This document shows positions 1 through 13,341 of a stretch of 36,846 bases of DNA, piece by piece; position 1 is the first letter of the stretch, and each line of letters starts with the position of its first letter. The DNA is from Plasmodium brasilianum (lineage: Eukaryota; Apicomplexa; Aconoidasida; Haemosporida; Plasmodiidae). Position numbers and translations under genes: made by a program. The stretch is taken from NCBI RefSeq assembly GCF_023973825.1, contig NW_027122941.1:1-36846 (forward strand), in the 5' to 3' direction. The notes under the pieces were generated by a model. It saw only the letters and a list, made by a program, of their open reading frames with translations. It was not told the origin of the DNA and ran no database searches.

Positions 1-129
1 AATAATTTATTTGGTACTGTAATTTATTTCGTACCTTTCATTATAATGGGTGTCACGATTATATCATGGATTATTTTTTATCATAAAAAGGTAAAGAAAT
101 ATGAAAAAATTAAGTTTAGAAAAATGTAA
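1..129 (+). CDS. Fam-l-like exported protein, 3' end only
   Basis: The window opens inside the last exon of a gene in the frame starting at base 1, and the stop TAA is at 127-129. The 42 visible residues hold a hydrophobic span (about residues 9-28) followed by a basic tail containing YHKKVKKYEKIKF. This tail is almost the same as the C-terminus of the gene ending at 10672, so both belong to the same two-membrane-span family. I read that family as fam-l of Plasmodium malariae, which is recognition from memory. The visible part is the second membrane span and the short lysine-rich tail. The leader, the export-like motif and the first membrane span lie to the left of the window. Function is unknown for the family; export to the host red cell is the usual inference. 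Confidence 0.8.
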   Translation, partial: NNLFGTVIYFVPFIIMGVTIISWIIFYHKKVKKYEKIKFRKM

Positions 130-1085
130 AATGTAGAGTAAGTAATATGCTTTCTTTTAAAATAAGTTTTTAATAATAAATATTATCTGTAATATCTTTA
201 GTGATTTCCTAATAAAAATAACTACAATTGCATAAATTTTATAAATATTCACATACGCGGCCTTCATTATACATAAGTAAAATACGTTTTTCGTTTATTA
301 GTTTATTTCAAATTTTTATTATTTTTCAATTCGTATTATAAAAAATTTGTTCATATTAATAAAATGTATTTGTCACAATTATATTTATTTTTTATTTAAA
401 TATATTTTTATAAAAATAATATACATGTACATTAAAATTAATATATAATTCAGCAACTATTATTATTTTATAGAATTCTTGTAATAATTTACATTTCATA
501 TAAAATGCGTTGCTTTTTATTTTATATGTTATTCTAGTCCAAAATGGTTGTTTTATCATGTTACAAAGAATTTTTATTTTTAGATTTAAATTAGCAATAT
601 ACGTGTATTGTTTTGTATATAACTGAAGAATATAAATATATTTTATTGTGAAGATATGTATATATATATATCTATTACTAATTACAAAATGTAATATTAA
701 TCCTATAAAATATGCTTCATGAAAAATATATCATAAGGTATAATTATTGTAGAAACCATTTTAATTTAATTTTAGTACTTTTTACATGATATAAATTTGA
801 GGATATAAATATATATGATGAAAAAATATCTTTATTAAATGTTGATTATTTATATATATCATCCAGGTAATACAGTGTGTAAGGTTATAATTAAAATGAA
901 TATTTAGTATCATTCATTATAAAATTTAAATTTGGTGTTAACTAAATTTATAAAAGCGAATTAAATAAATATTATATTCAAAATTTATAAATAAATAGAA
1001 GATATATATTTTTTATTTTTTACATTATCAAAATATTATATTAATAAATTAAATGTTTACATATATAAATAGACAGTATGTACAA

Positions 1086-1117
1086 TTTTTTTTTTTTTTT
1101 AATTGTAAAATTTTAAG

Positions 1118-1151
<34 letters not shown>
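1086..1151. repeat. Poly-T tract followed by (TA)15 microsatellite
   Basis: A run of 15 T (1086-1100) is followed, after 21 bases, by an uninterrupted TA repeat at 1122-1151. Such tracts are ordinary in Plasmodium intergenic DNA and are length-variable between isolates. Confidence 0.9.
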
Positions 1152-1153
<2 letters not shown>

Positions 1154-2529
1154 TAAAAATCTATGTAGTCTTTAAAAATATTGAAACAATATATGTTTTT
1201 CTGAATTAATATAATAATGCGTATATATATTTATAAATATATTTCCTATTTTCCATATATACAAATATATTAAATAAAGTGTTTATATGCATTTTGAGAT
1301 GTATATAAATACGCATAATTTCTATTGATAACTAATAATTCCTTTATATTTATAAATCTACTTTTCTGAATAAAATATAATTAAAATTTTCTTTTAATTT
1401 TATTTTAGATAATTTTCTGGTACATAACCTTGTTTTTTTAGTCATGTAAGTTTTAGTTAGTTCTATTATTAAAATATTGTATATTTTTTGTATAAGAGTT
1501 AATTAAGTATAATGTATTTTATTTTAGAATAATAATGTTTTTCTCGTAATATTGGTAACTAATATTAATATATTAAATATACTTTTTTAGAGTTTCTAAT
1601 GAAAAATATTAGATAATGTTAATATATATTATAGTTATTATATTTACAAAAAAAAAATTAAGAAGAATTATTTAGTTAATGATATAACATGTAGATATTT
1701 TTTTCTTTGGAACAATATACTAAAGTGATATGAATTTTGAAACCTATATATACAAACATTAATGAGTAATGAAAGCGAAAAAAATGCTAATAAGAATTTA
1801 ATATAAAATATTTATGTGTTTTTTGTTATATAATATGAAGTATTACTATATATTATTAAAATATTTTCTTCTGTGGGTATTATATATATATGCATGTAAA
1901 ATAAGTATATTACGATATATATATATGCATATGTTTTTTTTTGTTTTTTGTTTTTTAGTAATTTTTGAATAATTTTAAAATATTTATATGTGTATATGAA
2001 TATTGAATATAAATTACATATGCACATATACTTGTAATAAGTTCTTCATATTCTCGATTTTTTGTTTTTATTGCAGATTTATACTTCTAACTTTTATCTC
2101 ATTTTTTTGTTTCTACTTTTTTTGCATTTAATACTTGAAAAATTAAAATTAGAAAATAAAATCTTATTAAATTTTAATGGAATTACAAGGTATAAAAATT
2201 ATTATATTTAAGAAAAAGTAGAATTGGTGTTCTACTATTGTGACGAAGTCAATGAATCGTGGATATAATATAAACTGATATAATAATTGTTGTGATATAT
2301 GTAGTAATAATTGTAAATTTTCTTTTATTTTGCACACAGTGTATGCTTTATTTCATTGTATCAATAAATATTCATGGAGTATATGTTCATAAATATTAAT
2401 AAAAATAATAAAGTAGAATTTCGCGAATAAATATTATATGTATGTAAGCATTAAGAATATGATAGATATGAATAATAAAAACTATTTTTTGGATTGCATA
2501 TATAACTATGAAAATCATTTATTCAACGA

Positions 2530-2810
2530 AAAAGTTACGCAGGAAAAAGAGAGGATGGAGAAGAAGAGAAACCAAACATAGAAAGGATGGACAGGAGAAA
2601 TTCCAAAAAAAAAAATAAGAAAAAAAAAAACAGTAAATCATATAAATTGTTATTTCTTATGAAACCAAATATGAATTTATAACTGCTAATTTTAAAACCA
2701 TTATATTTTCCTTTTATTTATACGTTAAGACAACAGTTACAAAGATATTTTTCTAAAAACAAAGATGGATATAAACGTATGTGTTTAATGAATAAGTCAG
2801 AGAAAAAAGG
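2530..2810 (+). other. Patch of reduced AT content, possible coding debris
   Basis: This patch is purine-rich and visibly less AT-rich than its surroundings. Short plus-strand frames give peptides rich in K, R, E, Q and G, for example around 2725-2816, where one frame reads LRQQLQRYFSKNKDGYKRM and ends at TAA. The reading is broken by stops and frame changes, and I cannot assign it to a family. It may be the remains of a charged exported-protein gene or simply a purine-rich spacer. Confidence 0.25.
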
Positions 2811-4327
2811 AAGATAATTTAAATAAAATATTTTACCAAAATATTTGTTTTTCCCTTTATTCTCATAAAAAGGAGAAAAACTGAGAAAATTAGCTTCTAA
2901 TTATGTATTTGGAAATTGGGAATATAAAAAATGAAATCATATATATTAAAGAATTTATATTTGTTACACATGTTTCTAAAGCTAATACATATATACATGC
3001 ATATGTATAAGTATATGTACATCCACTTGAACATACGTGTATCTCATAATGTGATATATCAATTTACATATTTCATCATATGTACCGTTTTATGTTTAAT
3101 AAATGCATATATACTTTTATACGTAGTTAAGTACTTTGAATTATTCTTCCGCATAATTAAAAAAGTTTATTTAATCACTTTCTCTTCCACAGAGTGCATA
3201 TGTAAAAATTAAAATAGAAAAAATAAAATGCATTTTATATTGCATGTTTTACATATTCAGCCTTATGATATTTTTTGAGGAATTTCTTTTTGTGACAATG
3301 TTTTGCTTATATATACGTACATTTTTTATATGTTGACTCCATCTGTAAAATATATTTATAGAGGCTCTAATGTGTACTTAAACTTTTAAAAAAAAATATA
3401 ACTAATAATACATTTTTTATCGAAAGTTAATATTGCGTACATAAATAAATGAAATGGTTTGTGTATACAAGTGTATGCATAATTGTATGGATACATAAGA
3501 TTGTATTATTCATGATTGAATGCGTATTTATACATATAGCACTTATGAATATATATATTTTTTTTTGTACTATTCTTCTTTTGACGTTTTAGCTTGTTTA
3601 CATTTTTAAGTTGTAAACGTATGCATATACATATATATGTACATATAAATATTTGTATGCTGGAAATTTATTTAGATGTTTTTTTTCACATTACCCCTTA
3701 TGCTCTCCTGATGTACATGGACCCATGTAAGTGTTCATGCATATAAGATAGAATGAGACGAATGATAGTACTCTAATATATGACAAGCTAATATCACCAC
3801 AGTATGAAATTCATTAAAAAGTATATTTCTCTTAATGTTGTTAACAAAAGGAAGAATAAAGTATATAGATGTTAAGGTAAAATAAACGTGTTGTTGATTA
3901 AATTAATTAGTTGTATAGATAATTCGTTTAACAATAGCTCTATTTTATAATAAGTCACATTTGTAAATTTACATGTGATTACTTTTATTAAAGATTCTTA
4001 TAAAGGTTTTTAATTAGCATAATTGTTATAAGAATTCAGAAAGAACCAATTTAAAAGTAAAAATGGGAAAAGTAAAAAATGGAAAGGTACAAATTATTAG
4101 TTTTTTAAAGTTCTATGAAAACAATTTACATATACATAAATGCATAGGATGGTCTTACGAATGGATGCATGTGCTTATAATATGCATCACATTTAAACAC
4201 GTATATAAGGATGAACACAGAAGTAATAATAAAAAATATTGTACAAGCAAATTACTTATACATGTATGAATATAATGAATTTATTAATTTGATACTAAAA
4301 AAAAATCAATTTTAACTATAGTTATTG

Positions 4328-4345
4328 TTTTTTTTTTTTTTTTTT
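4328..4345. repeat. Poly-T tract
   Basis: An uninterrupted run of 18 T in intergenic DNA. It has no evident role beyond being part of the AT-rich spacer. Confidence 0.9.
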
Positions 4346-7300
4346 AAACATCTCATTAGTTTAATATAAATAAATTTATTGGTAATAAGAAAAGATTAAG
4401 TAGGTTTTGAAACAAAAAAATTAATTAGAATAAATAGATGTCAGAAAGCTCTTTAGAAGAATGAAATACATATAGATAAAAATTAGAATAATCCTTATTT
4501 CAGTGATCACATTATCAAATATATGTTTGCCCGAACATATCTCATAGAATTTATAGTTGTAATAGTATTGTAGGAGAGGTATATTCTACAATAAAAATTA
4601 TTACTGAATGAAACAATGAGAGATTAATAATTTCACTGGAAATATATATAAATTACATTAATTTATATCTATATAAAATATTGAAATTAAAAAAGTCATA
4701 TTTGTCATTATTATTACATCATTAGTAATATCTCTAATTAGAAGAAACATAAATTATTTATATAAAAGAAATATTTGTGAAAAATTATTATTACAAATTA
4801 CACTAAATCTACAAAAAGTCAATAAAAATTAAGGGACTAATATTAATATTAATACATATATATGAGAACTCATATATGTACATTTATAAAATGAATATTT
4901 ATATTTAATAATACCATTGATTAATGTCGTATACAATTACTAAGTAACTAATTAGATATTTCAAATAAAAAGGAAGTTATTTATTGATAATTCTTTCATT
5001 TTTATGAATGCACCTAATTATTTAATTTAATTGGACGTTAATATAATTAATTAATATAGCATGCATATAGTAATTAAAAAATAAAATACGAAAGCTGCTA
5101 AAAAATATCAATTGAATTAGTTGCATGAAAGCTTAGAAAATAATAACTAAAAAAATGCTTATTATATTCATGTAATTTTTATAATTATATAATTTTCATA
5201 ATAGGAAGTTTTAATTATTAAGTTGTGTTATACTTTTTTACATCAATACAAATTTGTAAATTTTGACAAGTTGTTATCCAAATGAAAGTATCATATAAAT
5301 GTCTTTAACCAAGTATCTTGACAAATATATATATATATAAATATATAAATTTATATAGTGCATATATTTACATGAACACGAAATAAAATAATAATTATGT
5401 CATTTTTCTATAATGCTCCAGAGTAATGTATACTATGTAGCATATATAAATTCAAGGATATTTTATATTTATTTTTAATTAATTTTGTTTAACTTGTTTA
5501 CATACACAAATTAGCATCTATTATTATATAATAAACATAATATATTTTTGATATTACATTTTTATAATTATCTACGTTTATTATATTAAACAAACAGAAT
5601 GAAATATAAGTAGTTTTGCTTTTATAGATATATTTCATTAAAAACCCAATTTAATTTATTTGAGTATGTCACATAGTAGTTTTAATATAATGTGATATTT
5701 TAAGTAATATTTATTTGTATGCCAACAAAAATTATGTACATTACAATATCGACCATAAAAGTGTTAAAAGGATATATGATGCGTCAAAAGTTTTTCTAAA
5801 TTTTATAATATGTTATACTATATATTATCTTTTTCTATTTCTTAATTATATTATTTTCCGTTGTAAATTATTTTATTTGATATAATTTGTTTATTATAAT
5901 TTTCCCTTTTTTAATCATAATTACTGAAAAATATTTATTATTAAATATAATTGTGCATGATTCTTATATTTTTTTAATATTACTATTTCTCTATATATTA
6001 TAAAATAACATATATTTTAACCAAAAAAAAAAAAAAATAATATTAATTAATTAATAAATTTAATAAATTTTATTTTAGTTATAATAAATAAAATACTTGT
6101 ATTTTAATTATATAGAAATTATTGTATTCTATTTATAATAATAATATACAATTGTATAAAAGTGCTAAATTGAATAAAGCTCTTTAAAATATTATAATTT
6201 TTTATTTGAATTAAATTCTAGAATATACTTTTAAAATTATTCTTCTACAAATATTTTACATGTCGTATATATATGGTACATATTAGGTTATAATTTTAGC
6301 TATAAAAAATAACATTTTTTATATTTCGTTTCCATCTTATGGATACTCTTTTATCTTACACAACTATTTGTATTTTTCGTTTGTAAAATAGTGTTTAAAA
6401 AGTGTGACATGTATAAATAATTAAGCTTATTATATGGAATTTCTTTAAAAATATAATAACCATATTCCTAATATATGCTAATATTCTCATTCTCAAAGAA
6501 TATCTGATTTTTTTATGCTAATTATAAAATAAAATTTTTGTGTATCAAAAAAGCCATTTTATACTTTTTCTGAAAAGTATTATTAACAAAAATTTAGATC
6601 TGTTCTGTCAGGTTATTAAAATAAATATGTTTTTTGATCATTCATTAAGAAAATTAGTTTTCTGAAATATCATTTTAATGCTTCTTTTTTTAATAATAAA
6701 TTTATTGGAAATATATAAAAAAATATTTTTTAGATTATCATAGTTTTTTATATCTTTTACACTATTCATGGAATTTTCTAATTTTTAAAAAAATAAAATA
6801 ACTATGGAAATTACTATACGCTTATGTTACTAACATGTGAATATAATGTAGAACTTTTAACAAAATTCATGTATTATAAAAATAAATAAATCCATCTTCA
6901 ATGGAAACAATTAATGTTTTATATTAGCAAAATTACTTAAATCTATCCCTTTTAGAAGTACATTTCCGCAATTCATTGGTGCAGTATAATATGATAACAT
7001 AAAATTTGTCTTAAATTTTTGTTCCTGCATATTGTATGCTCAAATATACACCTATAGGATAATTATTATTATGAGTAAAGAACTTTATCACCTTATAAAT
7101 AATAAAAATACCTTCCTTTCATTGTAATAAAACTTTTATAATCATTTACATAATTAGAACAGTGGAAATGGATTATTAGTTTCTATAACTGTTATAATAT
7201 TTTCAGAAAATTAGAAAGGAAGTAATAATATTTAATTAAAGATATATTACAACATAATGTATATGATAATTCCTAATACAAAGAGGTAATGTTGAATTAA

Positions 7301-9194
7301 AAGATCATCGAATGTATTAATATAAAGATGATGATACTTCAAGAACTGCATCCAAAAAAATATTCATGAAATGCATATCCATTATATTCAAGGCATATAT
7401 AGTGAGAGATATATCATTAAAAAAAAACTATACAGAGCATTTATTCATATATATTATAACACAAAATATGTCTGTATTACCAAGAAAAAAAGTTTAAAGC
7501 TTTCAGAATATATGAGTAATATTTTAGAATTTACTATATTGAATACATTTTCTATCGTATTTTTATTATATTTTTATTTCATATTTCATTAGTAAATTTG
7601 TAATATATATTAGGGTGACATGTACTAACGAGATTATTTAATTCTCAATAAAGTGTTACAATTGTATGGTTATTAGTTACGTTTTATGCATTTTAATTCT
7701 TTATATACTATTAAAATTCTAAAATGTGTCGCTGAAGTAGAAAAAGATAAAATTAAAGCATATTTACAATTGATAGATAGTTTTAAAAAATACCTTTTTC
7801 CTTGTATCTAATAGATATTTCTTTTATGATTAATGAAAATATGTTAACAAAAATTAACTGTCGTATACATATAAAAAATTTTTTATGAAACGTTGATATT
7901 GTACAGGTACATGTTTGCACAAAAAAGTAATAAGATATATGTTAAATAATATTAAGGGTTTTTATGTTTCTATATTTTTTTTGTATTACAATTAATTATT
8001 CTTTACATATATATATATGTAATAATTCTTTCTTGATTCATTAAAATGTGAAATTCAAATTGTTCACTAATCAGAATGAAGATATATACCTAATATGCAA
8101 ACATTACATATGTAATTGTTTCATTGGGGTTTTTATTATAATATATATGTGACATCTAAGCTATTATATTATATTGTAATCAATGTATTTTAACTTATAA
8201 AGTAATTTATATATTTAACCATTTATATTCTTCTTATTTTTTTAAAGGTTGTATGTTTTCATTTTTGATCCTATTAATAAATATATGTTATATTACTTTT
8301 AATTTTAATATATGATTACTTTTTTATTTAGTAAAATCAGAATTATTTTATTTTTTGTGTTAAGTTGTAATTTTTATTTAAATGCAAACATAACAAAACA
8401 TCTTCATAAAAAACATATTTTGAAAATTATATATTTAATAAGTTATATGAAATAAGAATGTATTAACAAATTTCAAAATTTTTTTATAGTTAAAGTATTA
8501 AATTATAAATAAATAATGATATAATTCTCATTTAAAAATTAACTATTAATAGAACATTATGAATTTGAGAATATATGAAGCTTTATAATTAAATTAGGAT
8601 TTCTATTAAAAATTGTGATTTACTTTTTATCCTATATAAATACGGGATGTAATACATTTGTATAAGTATTGCTTAAATAACTATGATATAATATATTAAT
8701 AAGAAAATATTATGTTCATGAATACATTTGACATAATTAAACAAGTGCATTTTTCTATCAGCATTTTGATTATGTGAATATACTTTATACAACTATTACT
8801 CTCTTTTTATTTACTATATTTCTTCTGAATATATATATTAGCTAAAAAAATATATCTATTATTTAATCGACGAATTTAACAATTTTACATTTATAAATAA
8901 TATTAAAAAATATAACTAATTAAATACTATACCCTTCAAAAATGATATTACAAAAATAAAAGTTCTGTATTTATGTACCTTTTCAATTTATTGTTTTTTA
9001 CTAGATTAAGTGATACGTCATATATTTAATATTTTAAATATGTTGTATACCATAAATAAATGCATATGATTATGAAGTAAATGATGCAATCACTATAAAT
9101 AATGAGAAAAAAAATTTATACAAAATATTATTTTCTTATTTTATTATTACTATTATTTTATTGGTACAATAATAATATTTTTTAGAAATAAGCA

Positions 9195-9325
9195 ATTTTT
9201 CCGAAATATTATTTTCAGTATGTTAGAATTATTAGTAGGATAACATCATTTAAATAAGTGATATTTCTCCCAAAATTTAGAGGAAACAATCATCTATATT
9301 CTCTACTTTCTACATTTTCTATATA
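9195..9325 (+). promoter_or_regulatory. Conserved fam-gene upstream block, copy 1
   Basis: This block starts with a TTTTTCCGAAATATTAT stretch and ends with the core TCTATATTCTCTAC (from 9293) followed by TTCT-rich sequence. Blocks of the same structure occur at 12822, 30205 and 36530. Here the core starts 422 bases upstream of the start codon of the gene at 9715. The fixed distance across otherwise diverged flanks suggests a promoter element or 5' untranslated leader rather than chance. The assignment is inference from comparison within this window. Confidence 0.6.
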
Positions 9326-9714
9326 CTCAATACATATAAATATTATGAAAGCATATATATATATTTTTTAATAAAAATTGATAAAGAAATTATTTAATTA
9401 CTTCACTGTATTAAATAAAAAATTCATATATTTTGAATATCTAATAATGAAATTAATTTGTATTATATTAATGAAAGTTATTGTTTTAAAAATTGCATTT
9501 TTATAAAAAATTTATAGTTTATTTTTGCAGTCATTTTTTTTTTGTTTCTGTTGTATAAGTAATTATAGTTATACAGTTTTTATTATTATATTACGGGAAA
9601 ATAAAAGAAGACAAATTAAACAAATAATAATAGCGTTATTTATTATTAAAAGGATATTTTTTTATTGTCAAATGAACCCTTGTTAAATATATTTAAGTAT
9701 TAATATTCTATATA

Positions 9715-10672
9715 ATGGAGAAACAAATTAAGTCACTGTCATTTATTAAATTTGTTACATTTGTCCTTTTAAGTTGGATATTTCATTTTCATACTTGTGT
9801 GGTTATAATAATTTTATATAGATATACATGTATTATTTATATTTTTAGAGTTTTATATTAATAATTGTTTTTTAGTATGATATTATTTATTTGATCATAT
9901 AATAATTTTATTTTTGTTTTTTCAGAGTACGCACGAGAAATCTTTGAATGAATGCTACAATAATCGTAAAAAATTATATACAAGATATTTTCGTTTATTG
10001 GCAAAATATAAGCAAGTTAAGGATTCAAGTATAGTATGTTTAAAAGAAGATATACCAAATGGGAATAACGATAAAAAAGATATATATAGTAATGAAAAAA
10101 GGAACACAGAAACCATGAAACAATCAAATGGAAGTCCATTATATAATGTTAAAGGCCATAAACAATCTATGAAAAATAAAACCTGTATATTTGAAACAAA
10201 AAAATATTCCCATTTAGAAAAAAAAATATTCAAAGAACTTGATTATGAAGATTTTCTCAGAAATAACAGAACAATTAGCAATAAAGTTTACAAAAAAATA
10301 ATACTTAAAAAGTACGGATTACGGCTTATTTTACCTGTATTATTCTTTTTATTATTATTAATACCCATTATATTAAATATATCTGAAAGTTTTGCACTTG
10401 TAGATGAGTTATACAAGGCATTGAAAACGTCTTTTGGAAAAAGTTGGATAAGTCCTTTAAAAGAATGGTTATGGAAATCCCCTTTATGGTGGTTGGGTAT
10501 TAGAGGAAAAAATACTCAAGGAGCTGAGAGGTCTTTAATTGTTATTCCTTTTTTTAGGAGTATAATTTATTTTTTACCTCTCTTTATATTGGGAGTTACA
10601 ATTATATTACGAATTGTATATTACCATAAAAAAGTTAAAAAATATGAAAGAATTAAGTTCAAGCAAAGGTAA
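9715..10672 (+). CDS. Fam-l-like exported two-membrane-span protein, two exons
   Basis: Exon 1 is 9715-9801 (29 codons beginning MEKQIKS) and exon 2 is 9926-10672, giving 277 residues. Exon 1 encodes a recessed hydrophobic leader (about residues 9-25). Residues 52-56 read RLLAK, which resembles the PEXEL export motif RxLx(E/Q/D) but has Lys at the fifth position. A charged region follows, including HLEKKIFKELDY, then a first membrane span (about 161-182), a Trp-rich loop (WISPLKEWLW and LWWLG), a second span (about 239-261) and a basic tail YYHKKVKKYERIKF. The tail matches the partial gene at 1-129. The acceptor TTTTTTCAG before 9926 is clear. The donor is poor: GTTATA at 9802, where sister genes have GTATGA, and an alternative donor GTGGTT at 9799 also keeps frame. 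Without splicing, exon 1 runs into a stop. Start chosen because all sisters begin ME(K/R/E)K. The family name fam-l is from memory; function is unknown. The gene is followed in the same direction by the fam-m-like gene at 13342. Confidence 0.85.
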
Positions 10673-12821
10673 AATATAGCAAAGAGATAATGATTTTTTC
10701 CGTAAATAAATATTCAATAAGAACTAATATATGTAGTATATTTAATCATATGTAAAATAAATATATCAATAATTGCAAAAATTATATGCATGAATGTGCA
10801 TACAGAAGGACATTTTAATAAATCAGTGTAAAAAAATATTTCTTAGTTTTATTGTGGATTTTAATTTTTCGTGTTTTTCATTTTGTACATTAAGATATAT
10901 TTTCATCATGATAAATATTATGACTTTGTATATATATGTGTATATACGTATTTTAATAAATTATTATGAAAAGTATACGTTTGTGTGTTAAAACTAATGC
11001 ATAAAAAAACAATTTATATAATTTTATTAAAATTATATGTTAAATTATATATATTTTATAAGAAATGGTGCTTTATATTTTTAATCTTTCTCCAGTATAA
11101 AATATTTTTTGTTGAAGGAATTAAAAAAAAGTCTTATTAATTTTAAATCATAAACAAAAGTGTCTTGTTATGAAATAATAAAAAGAAGGGAATGTACTAT
11201 GATGTCTTAATATATATATATATATATATTTTTCTTAAAAAAATATAGTAATTGCTATATAAAATAAATTGTGATAAATGATTTTTAGATCATTTACGGT
11301 AAATATCAATTTAGTAAACGTCTTTTTTTTATGCATTCTACAAATTTTTACTTAGAAACGTATAATAACATGATAACTGTTTTCTTACTATATACTTTTT
11401 ATAATTATTTACTAACTTTGGTATATTAATTATATAGAACTCAACAAAAAAGAAAACAATAATTATTTTATAGTTGAACTTATTAGTAAGTCAGTGAAAT
11501 TCTGGAATTTTTGTTAAATATATATTTAATGAAATATTTAATATAATTACAGAATTCACTTAATGAATTAATTATAATTATATATTAATAAATAATATGT
11601 TAATCTTTTTAATTTCCTACCATGGGTTTTTCATAATTATAGTCTACTAAAAATGTGTTTTATATTTATATAAATAAAATTATTCACTAAATGTAATGAA
11701 CGTATATATATTTATTTTTGAAGTAATATAATTTTTTCTATGTTCACATATATATATATATATGTTCTATTTTGTATGATTATCTATAAAAATACTAAGT
11801 AAATGTTTAATGTTATTTTTAACATTCATAAAATTATATTTTGTATATAGTATGTATTAGTAACTTTTTCAAATTAATAATAATCATTTAACAAAAAAAA
11901 ATTAAAAATAAAAGAAAGAACTATTATTTTTATAGATGATAACTACGTATCCTTTTCTTTTTTTTTTTTGTTTGATAACTATGAATAATGTATACTGAAA
12001 GAGATACTCCGTTTTCTTTCTTTTCCTAATGTTTATCTAAACATATATGTTGTACATCATAACCTATAAAATCATTTTTTAAGTAATTTTCTTTTATAAC
12101 ATTTAATTTTTTATAGATTCAAATGAAAATCATAATATAATATCAATACTGTTTTAGTTCTATCACAGTCAATTAAAAAAATACTATGTATTATATGAAA
12201 TAACCTACGAATATTTATTTTTTTTTAAAGTGTCCTTAGAACTTGCTGAAAATGAAACTAGAGTTTAAGATATTACGGTATGTTGAAATTGAAAATATTG
12301 ATTATCAAAATATTAATAAAAAATATATGTATAAATTCTTTTTTAATATTATATATTATTATAGTATGTAAAAATTATTTTGTGCATTAAAATTATATAT
12401 ATTCTTTATAATATATGGAATAATTTTATTTAGAAAAAGTTTTTTTTTCTCATATTACCATCTCCTATATATAAATATATAATTAATTAAAAAAACAATA
12501 AAAATAATTAGGTAGATGCATACAGATATTTTTCATTTAAAAAAATATTATATATAAAACAATTAAAAGTTGTAAAATTTATAAATTATGATACAAATAT
12601 AAAAAATAATTTATTTTCATATAGAATATATATTCCTTCATTGATTACTTAGTAGAATATATTTTTAATTTTTTAGATATTTTATAGAACATAAAATATT
12701 ATATATTACTATGGAATAAATGAAGTATCTGTTATGATTAACATAACGTAAAATGTTATTTATTTAATATATTATTACTATTAAATAGTTATAAAAATAT
12801 ATATTATATTAGGAATAACGA
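10673..12821. other. Intergenic region between the paired fam genes
   Basis: No gene seen. It contains the probable 3' untranslated region of the upstream gene and a TA tract near 11210. A short frame at 10794-10991 is not supported by any domain or splice signal. Confidence 0.7.
11210..11229. repeat. (AT)10 microsatellite
   Basis: A 20-base uninterrupted AT repeat in the spacer between two fam-type genes. Confidence 0.9.
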
Positions 12822-12947
12822 TTATTTCCAAAATATAATGTTAACAATTCTAAATTTAATAGGAAAAAGTCATAACAATTAGTTATTATTAACTTAGCAT
12901 ATAAGAATATATTATCTATATTCTCTAAGTTCTCTATTCTATATAAA
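12822..12947 (+). promoter_or_regulatory. Conserved fam-gene upstream block, copy 2
   Basis: It begins TTATTTCCAAAATATAATG and ends in the core TCTATATTCTCTAAGTTCTC (from 12915) followed by TATTCTATATAAAC. The core lies 427 bases upstream of the start of the gene at 13342. It matches the blocks at 9195, 30205 and 36530 in sequence and distance. Confidence 0.6.
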
Positions 12948-13341
12948 CGTAATATTTCGAAATATAATAAAATGGTGTATTTTTTTTTATATTTTTTTTT
13001 TGGTATGAAATAATTAAAACATTATTTAATTAGTGTACCAATATAAAAAATTAGATTATATATTTTTAATGCTTATGAATAAATTGAAATTATTTTATAA
13101 TAAAGAGGATTAGTTTTTATTTTAGGTAATATTATAATAAAAATTAAATATATATTTTTAATGTTATTTTGCTTCGTATATACAGTATAATCTAATATTG
13201 TTACACGTAATTTACTAAATATTTATGAAAGAATAATAAAAGTGAATTTTAAAATAAATACAAAATCTTATATCACTCACAGTATATTCTATTGTTATTA
13301 ACATTGTTTTCATTTAATATATTAAAATATTAAGTATCTAT

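Larger units (their letters stand above)
130..9194. other. Gene-free AT-rich subtelomeric DNA
   Basis: About 9 kb without a convincing gene. Short open frames (for example 2931-3212 and 4063-4269 on the plus strand, 1812-2027 on the minus strand) have no leader exon, recognisable domain or matching splice sites, and read like chance frames in AT-rich DNA. The first several hundred bases are probably the 3' untranslated and terminator region of the gene ending at 129. Homopolymer and TA tracts are common. A less AT-rich patch at about 2530-2810 may be coding debris. Confidence 0.7.

Noticed and set aside
2931..3212. Plus-strand frame of 93 codons
   Set aside because: Composition is dominated by Ile, Tyr and Leu, as expected from random AT-rich DNA. 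No leader, motif or intron boundary is present.
7371..7592. Plus-strand frame ending in a hydrophobic stretch, considered as an exon of a membrane protein
   Set aside because: No acceptor-linked leader exon or family motif was found upstream, and hydrophobic stretches arise readily in AT-rich frames.
9955..10233. Minus-strand open frame of 92 codons
   Set aside because: Antisense to exon 2 of the fam-l-like gene; its apparent hydrophobicity is the mirror of Lys/Glu-rich codons.
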